From positions 1,302,001-1,366,000 of the forward strand of contig CAMPDV010000007.1 in the NCBI GenBank assembly GCA_946699065.1: a stretch of 64,000 bases of DNA. Direction: 5' to 3'. The DNA is from Loxodes magnus. Its lineage: Eukaryota > Ciliophora > Karyorelictea > Loxodida > Loxodidae. Positions 37,545-50,000 of this stretch are shown here, piece after piece. Within the stretch, counting starts at the first letter, position 1, and every line of letters starts with the position of its first letter. The notes under the pieces are model-generated. The model was not told the DNA's origin and made no database searches. It saw nothing but the letters and a program-made list of their open reading frames with translations. Made by a program: the position numbers and the translations under genes.

Positions 37545-38747
37545 TCATAACTTTTTGTGAATATGAATTTTGTATTCACAACTTTTCAAAATCTAGTTCT
37601 TTAAAATTTGGGTCCAATCTTGCTAGTTACGAATTAAAACATGCTTACTTTATTTAAGAGCTACACAAATTGAGCTTTCTCCGTAAAGACTAGTTACAGT
37701 ATTTTTAAGATCATTATAGTCACTTGGAATTTGTTTAATTTGATGGATGAATCCTTAATGATCTAGTTCTAATGACTAAGGATTATATTTTAATTATTCA
37801 CGTACATAATCATAAAATGCTTACAAATTCTGTTCATTCATATCAATTACTACCTTTAATTCTCTTCCATTTATATTATCCACGAAAGTAGTACCAGTTC
37901 CTTTTCCTTTTGTAGTTACATTAACTTTAAGTACTTAAATAGTGTCAAAAAATTCTGGTTTTCCAATATAAACAGCCGCCATAACATCCCAAAGGTACCA
38001 TTATCCTTGAAAAGCTACAAGTGCGTATGAGTTAGCAGCCAAATTATATAGTGGATAATCTCTATAGTTTTTTGCTAAGCTTAAAATAAAGTTTTTATCT
38101 ATATTAAATTTGTTTGCTATATTTAAAGGTAAGATTGTAGTATCCAAAGTACTTTAAACTAATACATCATAAGCTGCTTAGGGATCATTTCACGCGTTAA
38201 ATTCAGCATTAGGATTTCCGCCAGGACACATTCCTACATCTATATTTCCTTTGCTTATTGGATTCTAACAGCCGTTGAGCAAGGCACCTCCCATCCAAAT
38301 TAATCTTTATATTTATGTTTAGATACTTGAATCAATTTTGAGAGCATCTCTAATAGTTGTTAAAGGACTTGTACATACTATTGTTACTTTTTCTCCTGCT
38401 TATTTTATAGTGTCAACTAAAAATTATGCTCCATCCTATCTAAATACTGGAAATGTAGCTTCCTTTATATTTAATATTGGTAACAAATTAAGACTTAAGC
38501 AAGGTCTTCTTAAATCATAAGGAAAAGGATTTGATCCTCCAACATTAGAAAGAGCTATGGGAATTTAAGGCTTGCCCATCAAATCCAAAATTTTATAAGA
38601 AGCTTCACAGGTTTACTCGCCCATGCAAGCAGCAGGAGTAACAACCACTCCAATCAATTCAACATTTTCAATAGAAGCTAAAATAACTAGAGCCATGAAA
38701 TCATCAATGCTTCCGTCGTGATTTAAAATAACTTTCTATGTAGTCAT
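37545..38747 (-). CDS. Inosine-uridine-type nucleoside hydrolase (IunH family)
   Basis: 400 residues to TGA 37545-37547. These Ca2+-dependent enzymes cleave the N-glycosidic bond of ribonucleosides in purine/pyrimidine salvage. The N-terminal metal motif is NHDGSIDDFMALVILAS (canonical DxDxxxDD; the first Asp is replaced by Asn, the later Asps are kept). ELIGVVVTPAA, FPYDLRRPCLS and LIWMGGAL follow, then NAEFNAWNDPQAAYDVL, and the C-terminal Asp ligand in WYLWDVMAAVYIGKPEFF. The body ends near residue 340. An in-frame UAA sits after SSICVALK, about 30 codons before the UGA, so the shorter end (about 370 residues) is possible. It appears intact. Confidence 0.88.
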
Positions 38748-39363
38748 ATTTATTACTAGCTTATTTTCTACTTTAATAATATGTCTTCACTATTATCTTT
38801 AATTCAAGTGTCTTTATTCAACTAATATATTCCCTTATATATCAAATCTTATACCCATCTATTTCTTTTGCCTTTTGCTTTGAAAGTATAAGGAAATAAA
38901 TAAAATATTAATCTTAATAAATATAAGCAAGCTCATAGTTATAGAAGTATTAAATAACTAAGTAAATAAGTATTAAGTTTAATAATTAAAGCATAAGTTG
39001 CAGTAATTTTAAATGAAGGCTTCTTAAATCAAAATTTAGGATACAAAATCTTATATAAATTAAATAAACAACCTGTCATTAAGGGAAAGAGTAAATCATT
39101 TAATGATAACACTAGTCTCTTTTATTTGTTAGAATCCGATTTTAAAAAGTGTGTGCTTTAAATGTAAATATCAAAAAAGTTCTTAATTAGTGATAATAGA
39201 AGTAGAGATTATTATAAATAGGGCTAGTAAGAAAAAAATTAATTTAATAAATACAAGATGAGATAGTAGCCATAAGAGCGTATAACGAATAAAGATGAAG
39301 TATTATAATTTAAAAGAATGAATAAATCTTAATTTATAAATAAGTGTTTTAAGTTTTCTAATG
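38748..39363. other. AT-rich spacer
   Basis: 616 bases between two minus-strand genes; nothing recognised. Confidence 0.5.
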
Positions 39364-40596
39364 TCACTTCTTAGCAGGCAATATTTGTCCGCTAACTTCT
39401 CCAAATCCAATTTTGTATCCTTGTCCTTAACATACTCCTCGCATTCTAACAATATCAAAATCTTGCAAGAAGGTTCTTTCTTCTCCATTCGATAATTTAA
39501 AGTTATTTTTGCCATTCCATGTAACCTCAAGAAGACTTCCGAATTCACCTGGCTAAGTTCCACTGATTGTGCCAGTTCCGCAGAGATCTCCTGTTCTCAT
39601 ATTACATCCAGTGACAGTGTGGTGTGCTAATTATTGTGCAAGTGACCAGTAAAGGTATTTAAGATTACTTGATGTCACCGTTACATAATCTCCAGTTTGA
39701 GGAGCAATATCAACAAATAGTTCAATATTAAAAGAACCTAACTTTGGATCTTAAAGATAAGGTAAAGGAGTAGGATCCTACGCTGGTAGATTAACTCTAA
39801 ATGGTTCTAAAGCTTCTAAAGTGACTATCCATGGAGATATACTAGTCATACAATTTTTAGCAGTGAAAGGGCCTAATGGAACGTATTCCCAAGCTTATAT
39901 ATCTCTTGCAGACCAATCGTTTAAAAGAACTAAACCAAAAATACTTTCTTCAGCTTAAGCAACATCAATAGAAGTTCCTAGTTAATTTGTGGGAGCACCT
40001 ACGAAGAATCCAATTTCTAGTTCAAAATCAAGTTTGCCACATGGTTAAAACTTTGGAAGTGGATCATTTGTCTTTACTTATCCATTTGGTCGTACAAAAG
40101 GAGTTCCTGACAAAACAACTGATGAGCTTCTTCCATGATAACCTACTGGAAGGTGAGTCCAATTAGGTTGAAGAGCATTTTCTGGTCCTCTAAACATAAC
40201 TCCAACATTATAAGCATGATTCTTGCTTGAATAAAAATCAGTATAATCTCCAATAGAAACTGGAAAAACCAAAGTTACAGCGTTAATATCAACCAAAAAT
40301 AGACTAGGATCAAATGTGGTAGTTCTCAGTACATTTTTTTGAATAGCTTCTCTAACTCCTTTCCATGTGGGTCTTCCAAGTGACATGAACTTATTAAGAT
40401 TTGGTTAATTAAATACATTTTCCTCAGTGATCACAGACTTAAATACTCCTTATGATTCTAAGAAAGCTAGATCAATAATTCAATCTCCAATTCGAGAAAC
40501 GCAAACAACTTTTTCTCCTATTTTAGCAACGCTAAAAGGAATATTCTGAATAGGAAACTCAGAGTCAGGTGAGACTTTTACAACCAAGTCTTCCAT
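39364..40596 (-). CDS. FAH: Fumarylacetoacetase (tyrosine catabolism)
   Basis: 410 residues, close to the 419 of human FAH. It hydrolyses fumarylacetoacetate to fumarate and acetoacetate in the last step of tyrosine breakdown. The active-site landmarks are present: GDYTDFYSSKNHAYNVGVMF with the metal-binding Asp and catalytic His, WTHLPVGYHGRSSSVV, GKLDFELEIGFFVG with two metal-binding Glu, [20 protein letters not shown] with the Asp ligand, and CGTGTISG. The Gln of RPNGQVK, conserved with human GQ-K, is UAA. GDWIIDL near residue 38 uses UGA for Trp. It ends at TGA 39364-39366, and the gene is intronless and intact. Confidence 0.97.
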
Positions 40597-41578
40597 TTTA
40601 ATTAATTAAAATAGCAAAAAGGTTAATATATAGTGTATAATTAATACTCCATTCTCTTATTATTATCACTTTTCTTATAATAACTATTTCAATCAGCCTT
40701 TATTTCTATAAACCTTCTCTCATTTAGATAATAATTTCATTGAATAGGATAATTAAAAATAGTAAACAAGATACTAGATACATACTACTTCATTAATAAA
40801 ATTTAAAGCATCAAATAAATTAAAATTATACTAATTTAAATTGAATATTAAGAATGAAATCATCTTATCACTATATCACATAATTAAATTTATTTGTCAA
40901 CCTTAATAAGTTAGGATTCTCAATCTACTCTTGATTAAATTTAGATATAATCTGTTATAAATAAAGGCTAAACTAGTTAACTCTTCATATTACCCTTTTT
41001 TAAATTAATTTAATATATAATTTACTATTTATCTCTAAATATTAGTGAAAATGAAGGAAAGCTAACTAGATCTAATCATTACTAAGATGAATAGAAAAAG
41101 AAAATGATTAAAAAGATAATTAGATAGATAAATAAGCTAAATAACTAGTTATAAGGAGTATAAATAAATAGCTGTATTTTAATAAATTCCTCTTTCAATA
41201 ATTAACTATATTACTATTAATAACTGGCACTCTTAATCCTTGTATTAGCTTTGCTTACTCTTCTTTATCCTTTCAAAAATTAAATAGTTATTTTCATTTA
41301 ATATAACTAAAAATTAAATAGGCATAAATAGCACAGCAATTATTATCCCCTTTGATAGGTTTAGTCTTCGATAATAAGTATCAAATGCTATGCTTATGAT
41401 CTAAAGCTTTAAATTTCTGATATATAAGGTATATGGATAAATAACTTTTAATTGAATAATAGTTGCATCCTAATAAAGTGAGCTAATTATATGTTAATAA
41501 GCTTATAAGAAAAAGTATTAGAAAAGGATTTTAAAATAATAATAAGCAGCTATAAGATTGAATAGCTAGTATTTTAAT
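40597..41578. other. AT-rich spacer
   Basis: 982 bases between FAH and the permease, both minus strand; nothing recognised. It carries the FAH promoter at its left end. Confidence 0.5.
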
Positions 41579-43084
41579 TCATTAAAAAATGTATCTCCCT
41601 ATAAGCTGGTAAAGACATATTATAAGCCCAATTACAGGAATAGTTGAGTATAAAATTGAGTAAGCAAGCCACTCTCCGTAACTTTAGTATGTTTCTCTCT
41701 AATTCTTTGTATGATGAGGAGGTCCTTTTTTATACTTAAGTATCAATTTAAATCTCATAAACTCATTTTCCTAAGGTTTAGTACAAGCTATATGTAGCAG
41801 TGTTGGAGAGCAATAAGTCAGCCAGAAACTAGCTAAAGATCCTGCAAAGGCCATAATTGAACCAACATTTGGATAAACAATGCTAATAAAGGCAGGCCAA
41901 GCAATCATAGCTACCCTGAAAAAGCGATTATCTCATGTCGAAGGATTAAAGTTACCAAAAAGTGTAAAAGTCCAAAGACGTAATACTACCAATTAGAAAG
42001 GATATATACAAGCCATTTAGAAAAGCAAGAAGAGTCTTATTAGAAAAGAAAGTAAATCGGAAGGGTTAAACATAGCTGTCACATTCTCGGCTATCTATTT
42101 TCCAGGTTCAGAAAACCCATAATAGCCCATAACTCCAGCAGTTATATAACTAATACCAACAAGAATATAACCAATTATCATATCTCTGCAATTATTAGCT
42201 TATACTTCGTTAGTTTTAACGATTTGAACAATTATTGGTTGTAATCCAAAAGCAGCTCCACACAAAGCAGCAAGTGTTAAAAATTTGGGATTATAAATCT
42301 CATTTGTATCCTACTAAACAGCAACTACTTCTTACTTTTCTGATATTGCAATTCCCTCAACTATAGATACAAAAACAAGATTAGAAATAGAAAAAATAAC
42401 TCCTCCACTTATTAACTTTATGTAAAACGTTTAATTTTCTGGAATTGTCAAGCATCACATAATTAAGGAAATAATTATTGCTGCTCCAAGAAGTTATTCA
42501 AGTGGAATGTTTATAAGCGATACTTCTATTGAAGAAACCTAAAATAAGATAGCACCAATTACTCCAATCAAGCAATTGCTCATATATACAAACAAAGCCA
42601 TTAAGGATCCAAATAATCCAATCATGCATAGCACTTAAGTTATTATGTATCCTTTTTTTCCTATTACGATTTCTACAGCATCTGATAAATCATCCTTCCC
42701 TAAAAATGAACAATGTCTCATTACAAAATCACAAGCCAGCATAGAAATGCAAAGAATGAATATTATAATTCCTATTCCTAAGGACACACCAGCCAATTCA
42801 ATTGCCCAGGGCATAGCAAAAATAACTGCTCCCATCATACCATTCCAAATTCCAGTAATAGTTTGCAGACTTGATTGCCTTTCAACTTTTTATTCATCTC
42901 CTGACAAGTTATCTGATTTATCGGAAACTGGTGAGATTAAAAGTGAACCAGTATAAGATTTAGCCAATCTTAAATCTTAATCAGAACCTAATGGACTTTA
43001 TTAAATACCCATTTGTGTTTTTTTGGTATTAAACTGGTTTTAAGCTTATAATAACTGAGGAGCTGTAAGCAAAGGTCTCAGCAT
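41579..43084 (-). CDS. Amino-acid permease of the AAAP/SLC38-SLC36 family
   Basis: 501 residues from ATG 43082-43084 to TGA 41579-41581. A hydrophilic N-terminal tail of about 75 residues precedes a membrane domain with about eleven spans. The first span carries the family start ITGIWNGMMGAVIFAMPWA. Later spans include LGIGIIIFILCISMLACDFV, QVLCMIGLFGSLMALFVYMS, LTLAALCGAAFGLQPII and IAWPAFISIVYPNVGSIMAF. Such transporters move amino acids with H+ or Na+, at the plasma membrane or the lysosome. UGA=Trp occurs in MWCLTIPEN within a span. The C terminus ends two residues after the last span. Substrate not predictable. Confidence 0.9.
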
Positions 43085-44450
43085 TTTTAATTAAAGAAAT
43101 AGAGTTTACTCTAAGTATTAAATAAATTAAATCTTTTAAACCTTTATCTTTACAATGAAATTTCCCTCTTTTGTCTTCTATATTATAACTTTATTATAAT
43201 CACTTTTTAAGCAAATATAGCCTTAATACAGCAAACATAAGTAGAAAAAGTTAATGATGCCCTGAATAAAATGCTAAATTATTAGCTAAAGAATCTAATA
43301 AATTCTTATTATAAAATTATTTTCTTTATTACTTACATCTCAATTAAGTTTGCAGTTTACTAGTCATAGCTATATTTAAAGGTTCCTATTTATTTTAATG
43401 CTGATGATTAAATCTAGCTAGAAAGAAGAAGCATGCTTTATAAGATTTAGTCTATATAATTAATTTACCTAGTTATTATTTTAATTGTAAGGAATGCTTT
43501 TTACTTAGCCACTTCTTAAAAACTAGCCTGATTTCCTAATAATGTTTAACTTAAATAGAATAAATAAATAATAGAAATAGAATAGTTTAAACAATAGAGA
43601 AACAATAACTACCTATTTAATTGAGACAGAGTGCTAAATTATTAGATTATAAAAGTGAATAGTATTGCATTTATCTAATCAAAGCATATTACCTATATCA
43701 CTTAAGAAGCTATAAATAAAAGAGGTATCAAAGAAATATACTTTCAAAATAAGCTCTCTAATTAGGTATTTTATATAGTGCATATTATTATAATTAAAGA
43801 AGCTGCTTATGGTATTTCATTTATAAACAGCAAATATGTCAGTCTTACTATTTGATTCATTTAATAACTTTAATTAATTTTTTAATTTGCACTAATCATA
43901 ATTAAATATATAAAGAGAGAAATATATTAATGTATATCAATATACATTAAGATAGGAAATATATCTAATCAATTAATATTTTTAGGCCTAAATTATTAAG
44001 CATTTGATGCATTTATCTTAGTTACTGAGTTATATAATTACTATTTCTCAATTTTAAAGTGTTAGATTAAGAATATTGATAGTATTATTATAAAGACAGC
44101 AGGATAAAATAAAGCATCCATATAGAGAGATAATAGACTTAGTAAGAGGAATTTTGATATTTTATCTATTTATAGTATCTTTATCTCTTCCTATGTTCAT
44201 ACTGTGTAATTGAAGAAAGTATATCTATTTAGTTAGTTATTAACTCTTAGTCCTACAATTTTAAAAGAGAAAAGCTAACTAAGTAATATAGAAAGGTATT
44301 AGCAATAGAATCTTTATGTTTCTGAAAGAGCAAATGCTTAGAAGTTAGATAATAGATAAAATAGTGCTGTGTATAATTATAGCATATTGGACTTTAATGA
44401 TAAGTAATCTTAAGAGGTAAATAAATAGTTTAAATTAAAAGCTTAATTAA
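43085..44450. other. AT-rich divergent spacer
   Basis: About 1.37 kb between the divergent permease and PPPDE genes. It contains a 22-bp near-continuous palindrome at 43928-43949, listed separately; otherwise nothing is seen. Confidence 0.5.
43928..43949. repeat. Perfect inverted repeat, 10-bp arms
   Basis: Arms TAATGTATAT and ATATACATTA flank a 2-base CA centre. Short AT palindromes arise easily in this composition, but ten perfect pairs is above the usual. It may be a cruciform or a binding site in the divergent promoter region; role unknown. Confidence 0.6.
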
Positions 44451-45521
44451 ATGTAAGAAGAAAGCTCTCCTGTTTATTTAAACATCTATGATATTACTAT
44501 TTTGAACTATCTACTAAGATTTATTGGAATTGGTATCTATCATTCTGGAGTTCACATTTTTGATAAAGAATATTCTTATGGTGCCCATGAGTATAATTCA
44601 ACTGGAATTTTAGTTTGTGATCCAAGAAAATATTTAAAGAGATGTTATATATCAATCTATGTGGGAGAAGCGAGATTAAGCAGAAAGGAACTAGAGCAAG
44701 AAGTTTCAAGAATGGGAGTAAAATGAGTTGGTGTAGTTTATGATATTTTCAATAATAATTGTAATCACTTTTGTGCTGAACTTATGGATAGACTTGTTAG
44801 CTAATATTCAGCGTAAAAATCAGGATATTTAATGCCTTCTTTTGTGAATAGAATAACTTATTTAGAAAAGGTAATAAGTTGTTGAATGCCAGCACTTAGA
44901 AAAGTTTGAAAATTTCTTGGTTATTAAGACGGGGATACTTTACCTAAGTTTTAAACACCAACTAAATCTCCCCAAGCTTCAGTTGATATAAACGTAAATC
45001 CTTCTCATGAAGAAATCAATGAAATTAATACAGCAAGAAGTTTGGCACTAGCAAAGTCATATGCTGATAGAGGAAATACTTAGTATATATCAGGAATGTA
45101 CTGAAAATCCTACAATAGCTACTCAACTGCTCTTTCACATTTATAGAAAATCTAGAATAATTCAGATCCTTAAGTTAAATCCTTCCACATCAATACTCTT
45201 GTAAGTATTGCTAGATGTTGTGAGAGACTAGGACATTTTACTCAGGTTATTGAATTTTGTGACATTGTTTTGAAAATGGACGCTACTAATCCCAAAGCTT
45301 ACTTAAGAAGAGCAATGGCTCATAATTTTCTAGGATCTTATTAAACTGCTTTCAATGATCTAGAAAACGCTAAAAAATACGATCCTTTTGACGCATAAAT
45401 TAATGAAGAGCTAAGAAAACTGCGAAATAAACTTTAAGGTACTTTAGGACTTAGCAGAAAAGCAAGTATCGAAGCTTCAGAGTTTCCTAATGAAAACGGT
45501 CGAAAGATAATAGAAACTTGA
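44451..45521 (+). CDS. PPPDE (DeSI-type) peptidase fused to TPR repeats
   Basis: 356 residues to TGA 45519-45521. The N-terminal 160 residues form a PPPDE thiol-peptidase domain: VYLNIYDI, GIGIYHSGVHIFDKEYSYGA with catalytic His31, then YDIFNNNCNHFCAELMDRL with catalytic Cys104. The family (DeSI/DUF862) removes SUMO or ubiquitin. From about residue 195 to 325 lie three or so TPR units: ARSLALAKSYADRGNTQYIS, NTLVSIARCCERLGHFTQVI and AYLRRAMAHNFLGSYQTAFN, ending with a Ser-rich tail. Four Trp are UGA (KWVG, CWMP, VWKF, YWKS). Both catalytic residues are present, so an active enzyme with a TPR partner-binding module is likely. Confidence 0.92.
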
Positions 45522-47010
45522 AATAAATAAATATTGCTTATAGTTAAAAACCTTTATATAAGCATTTAGCATCATAAGCTATAATATCATACTACACTTT
45601 ATTGTCTAACTACCAATTCACTTCTCTTAGTTGTTTGCATAAGCAATTTAAGGATAAAATAGCATTCAAAAGTAAATATATTGATATTAATTTTAAGCCT
45701 TTTATTAGAGGCTCTTGTAAGTTTTGCTTACTCTATTAAAAATAAAATAGCAAAGGCTTGAAATAAGCTAGCTAATTGTTGTTTAGTTAATAAGAAAGCT
45801 ATTATATTTGAAGCTAATTATTTAAACTATATATAGTAATTAGTAAATTTAGCTTTAATTAGTAATAAAAGTTAATCCACTATCATTTTAACTGTCTTTT
45901 ACTATTTTTTGACTAGAACAGTAAGAGAAAACTATAAAAGCTAGTAACTTAAATTAAGCAATAGGAATAAGTAGGAATAAATAGCAAATACAATTAAAAC
46001 TAATAATAAGAAAGCAAAGCAATAATTAAATAGTATTTAGTCAAGCTTACTTTAGTAAACTCTTAAAAGCTTTCTACTTTAATGTTCTATATTCATCCTA
46101 TTTGATTAATTACAAACATATAAGTAAAGCATATCAATTAGTTTTTAAGAGGTAAATAAACCCCTAAAGTTAAAATATTAATTATAAAAATAAATTTTAA
46201 GAGTTTCAACTAAATGAGTTTAGACATATAAAAAATAAGATAAATAGTATGAAAGTTACTATATTAATCTTGATGAAGGGTTAAGCTAAAATACTAAGCA
46301 TCAAATTTAATTTAAAGATCATCAATAGCTTATTATAATTCTAAATTTATTGTTTAAATTATAAAATCAATTATTGTTGCTATTAGCAATTAATACTAAA
46401 AACTAATATCATAGCTATTAACTTAGATATTCAATTACTTCTAATTATGATTATATTTTGGCTAAATTTTGGATTAAGGAAGAGCTCAACAATGAATCTT
46501 TTCTACTCAAAGTTTAAAAGGAAGAGTATAAATAAAATATTAACCCTTTATAGAATTATTATATCCAAATTTTAGTTATTCAGTTGTTATAAGCGATTGC
46601 TGTTAAATTCTAAGTTTATTTAACTATTTAAAAAATAGAATCTCCTTCAGTTGTAGAGAATTATAATAAATAATATCTAAATTAAAATAATTTCTAAGAG
46701 TACATATTGTAGCAATGGAATAGTCTCTAATTATGCTTAAAAGTTGTATTTAGATTTAAATTCTTTATTAATTAAAATACTCTATAGCTCTTTATAAATA
46801 ACTTTGGCCAATTTAAGATTTTACAATTTATTTATTTACTAAAGAAGTAAGAAAGATATCCTATTAAAATTTTCTTCATTAGCATTAGGTATCTGATGGA
46901 AGGGCGTAGTTAAGAAAAGAAAATGAATAAAGTATAAGGGTTGAAATATAAGAATAGTTCTGTAAGGAAATAAAAGATTAGAGTAATTAATATTTATTAC
47001 TTTTAGTTTA
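45522..47010. other. AT-rich spacer
   Basis: About 1.5 kb between two plus-strand genes; nothing recognised. It should hold the promoter of the giant gene. Confidence 0.5.
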
Positions 47011-50000
47011 ATGCTTTTAAAATATTTTTGATTCCTTCTCTAAGCATAAATAGTGTTAAACCTAAGTTATTCAGGTAGAATATTCATGTGCGACGTACTT
47101 GACGATATTAATTCTTGAATACCTGATCCAATAGTTCCAGAAATAATAAACTAGAATATGAACAACGTAACTTATGATTTTTACTTTGTAGTAGAAAGCA
47201 AAGCTGATCAGTTATTTATTGAATTTCCTGAGGAATATTCGTGTATTAACCCCCTTGTTGTTAAAGTAGATCACGATTATGGCATATTTCCTATAAATGA
47301 ATGCTTAAATGTATAAGTTAAAGCATGCAATCCTTCATAGCTTTCAACAGGTTTTTTTAAATTATGAACTTAATTAGGAAACAACATTTAGGTTGTGGAC
47401 ATGAATTTTTAATTTCACACTCTAGCTTTTGCTTAAAGCATTTCTGAACTTCCTTATGTATCAATTAATTATTATGAAGCAGATGATTACCCTAAGCATA
47501 ATGTAGTTAACTAAGATACTTAAATTATCTTCGTTATGAAAATCTAGAAATCGCTTTTCATTCATGATTAGATAGTTCTGACCTTTCCACAGGATTTTGA
47601 AATTTATGAAGACGTTTAGTGCAGAAGTATACTTAAGTACTTAAGAAAAGAAATGTTCTGATTTGATAATAAGTTCAAAGGATAGTATGAATAAAACAGC
47701 GATGGAAGTTACAGCGTTGATTGCAGAAGAAATGGATAGGAAATTCTAGTGTATGGACTATATAATAATATGAACATTAGGAAAAATAGCCAAGTTGATC
47801 TAAGCTACAGTTGGATTGCGTTAGTGATATCAAATATAAAAAATCCTCCTAATCATTATGCCTTAAATTTACTTAAGTTTAATGTAACAACTCAAAAATT
47901 TTAATATTAATCAGGAACCAGGCAAATCCTAGAATAATATATCGATTTTCAATTTCCTGAGGCTCTTGTTCCCGGTAGCATTTTTGTTCCAAGATGCAAA
48001 ATATCGAATATTGTCCGTACAAGTAATTTATTTCCAAATGGAAGAGTTCCTTAAGAAATAGTTTTATTCATGGATTATTGGTTTACTACTGAACACAAAA
48101 TGATTGAAGGAGGAGTAATAAAAGTAAGATTAAGTAATAAAATAGCTAAAGATAACTTTAATGGACTTTATAAGGAATGCTACGTAGTGGAAGGGTTAAA
48201 GCCTATTAAGCAAGGCTATAATTAGCATGTTAATTGCTCTTTTTCTGATTAAAATTTAATAGTTATTAGTGGATATAAGTCTACAGATTATCCTGTTACT
48301 ATTAAATTCAGAGCACAAACTTAAATTCTAATTTAGTCTTGCTTTTAAAGCATCAAAGTATATGCAGATAAAGGATTGCTTGTTATTGATTAATTGGAAG
48401 ATTTTAGTCCTTATGATGCTTAATTTATAATAAGTGATGGAGATTAGCATTAAACCTTTGGAGATAAATGAATATGAAGCACTACTGAGGCTTCTGGAAA
48501 TACAATTGGAATGGGATGGACTGCTTAGAATTTGTATGCAAAATGTTGAGGGAAAAATTGTGGAAAAATGGCTAGTAAAGGTTAGTAAGATATAGTCAGT
48601 ATCTGGCTAAATATTACTGAAGACTATTATTTCTTTCGAAATGAAGAAGAACTTCTTTGCACAAGTAACAATGCTTTAGATGGCTCCAAATTTTATGAGG
48701 CAAATCATTGTATTTGAAGAGATGAAAGCATAACAATTACAATTGATTAAGATAATCCTTTAAATCCAAATCAAATTTTTGTGGTTTAATTGCTTAACAA
48801 CTCAAATCCATGAACATCTCCTTTAAGCCTACATCTTCCTAAAATCCCCAGCACTCCAGCTACTGCTTTAAACTATGAAGTATGCATTTCGCAAAAAACT
48901 TCAGATTCCAATTATTATTAACGAATTTCATGTGGTTTTTTTGAAGTGTCTGTTTTAAAGGATTCAGCAGATGGTTCAGATTCATGCTTATAGCATGGAA
49001 GTTGCTTTTTTTTAAAGAGCTGTGGGAAACAAATATCAGGGGAGTGAGACTTCTACTATTTGGAAATAAATATTCCAGGCCCTTCATAAGAGACTAATCT
49101 AGGTGAAGTTTAAGGTCATATTGATCTTTAATCGTATAATGAAAGATGATTTACAGAAATTACTTGTAATGAATCCCAGAAAATCTTTTAAGAAAGCTTT
49201 GGCTTAAAAGTTTCTAATACAGATATTGACTCTTCGTTAGAATGAGATTTTCCAATTTGGATTAGTGAAGAAAAGAACTAATCTTAACGTAACGGCTACC
49301 TCTTAAGTGAAAATATTGTTACGATGACTGTTTTAAACAAATATACTATTTTATTGAGCTCTAGCTTTGTATATTCCAGTCTTTATAACCCTTATTATTT
49401 GATATTTCCTGTCAAAAGTATACAAAAGCTTACTTAAAGCATTGTTGGAACCTGTAAAGCCACTTTCTTTACTTATATTGATGGCTATAGAGTTGAAACT
49501 CTAATACTTAGTAATCCTCTTAACGGGCCTGAACTTTTCCAAGACCCTAATAGATAATATAGTTGTAGTCATTGTGTAAACATAATTTAAAATAAAGGCC
49601 CATACAGTTTTGGAACAATAGATAACGTTACTGTACAATAAAGAATGCAATACGGTATGGGTAAAAACTCTTTTTGCCTAATTGCTCTACCTAAATGATG
49701 AAACTGAAACTAAACATTATAGTTTATTTTCCAATAGAGTAATTTAACCCAAGAACATATTTGATCTCTTAATGAGTAAACCTTAATTTTAACTTTATAA
49801 ATAAATGATATTTGACCAGGATGGACAAATACTATCGAATTAAAATAATTAGAGTTTCCTTGAGGCTATGTAAATGACATCAAATAAATGAAGCGTATAT
49901 GATTTGTATGTGGAAATGAATATTCTGAAGGAGAAGGAGGGTATACTTAAATTCCATTAGAAATGGACTATTATTTATAATTTAAATCCTTCAAAATGAA

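Noticed and set aside
39303-39563. An 86-codon minus-strand ORF under the standard code at the end of FAH
   Set aside because: It is another frame of the fumarylacetoacetase gene, whose own frame runs through to TGA 39364-39366 with conserved residues.
42645-42956. A 103-codon plus-strand ORF under the standard code
   Set aside because: It is the antisense shadow of the permease gene, whose minus-strand protein has clear family motifs here.
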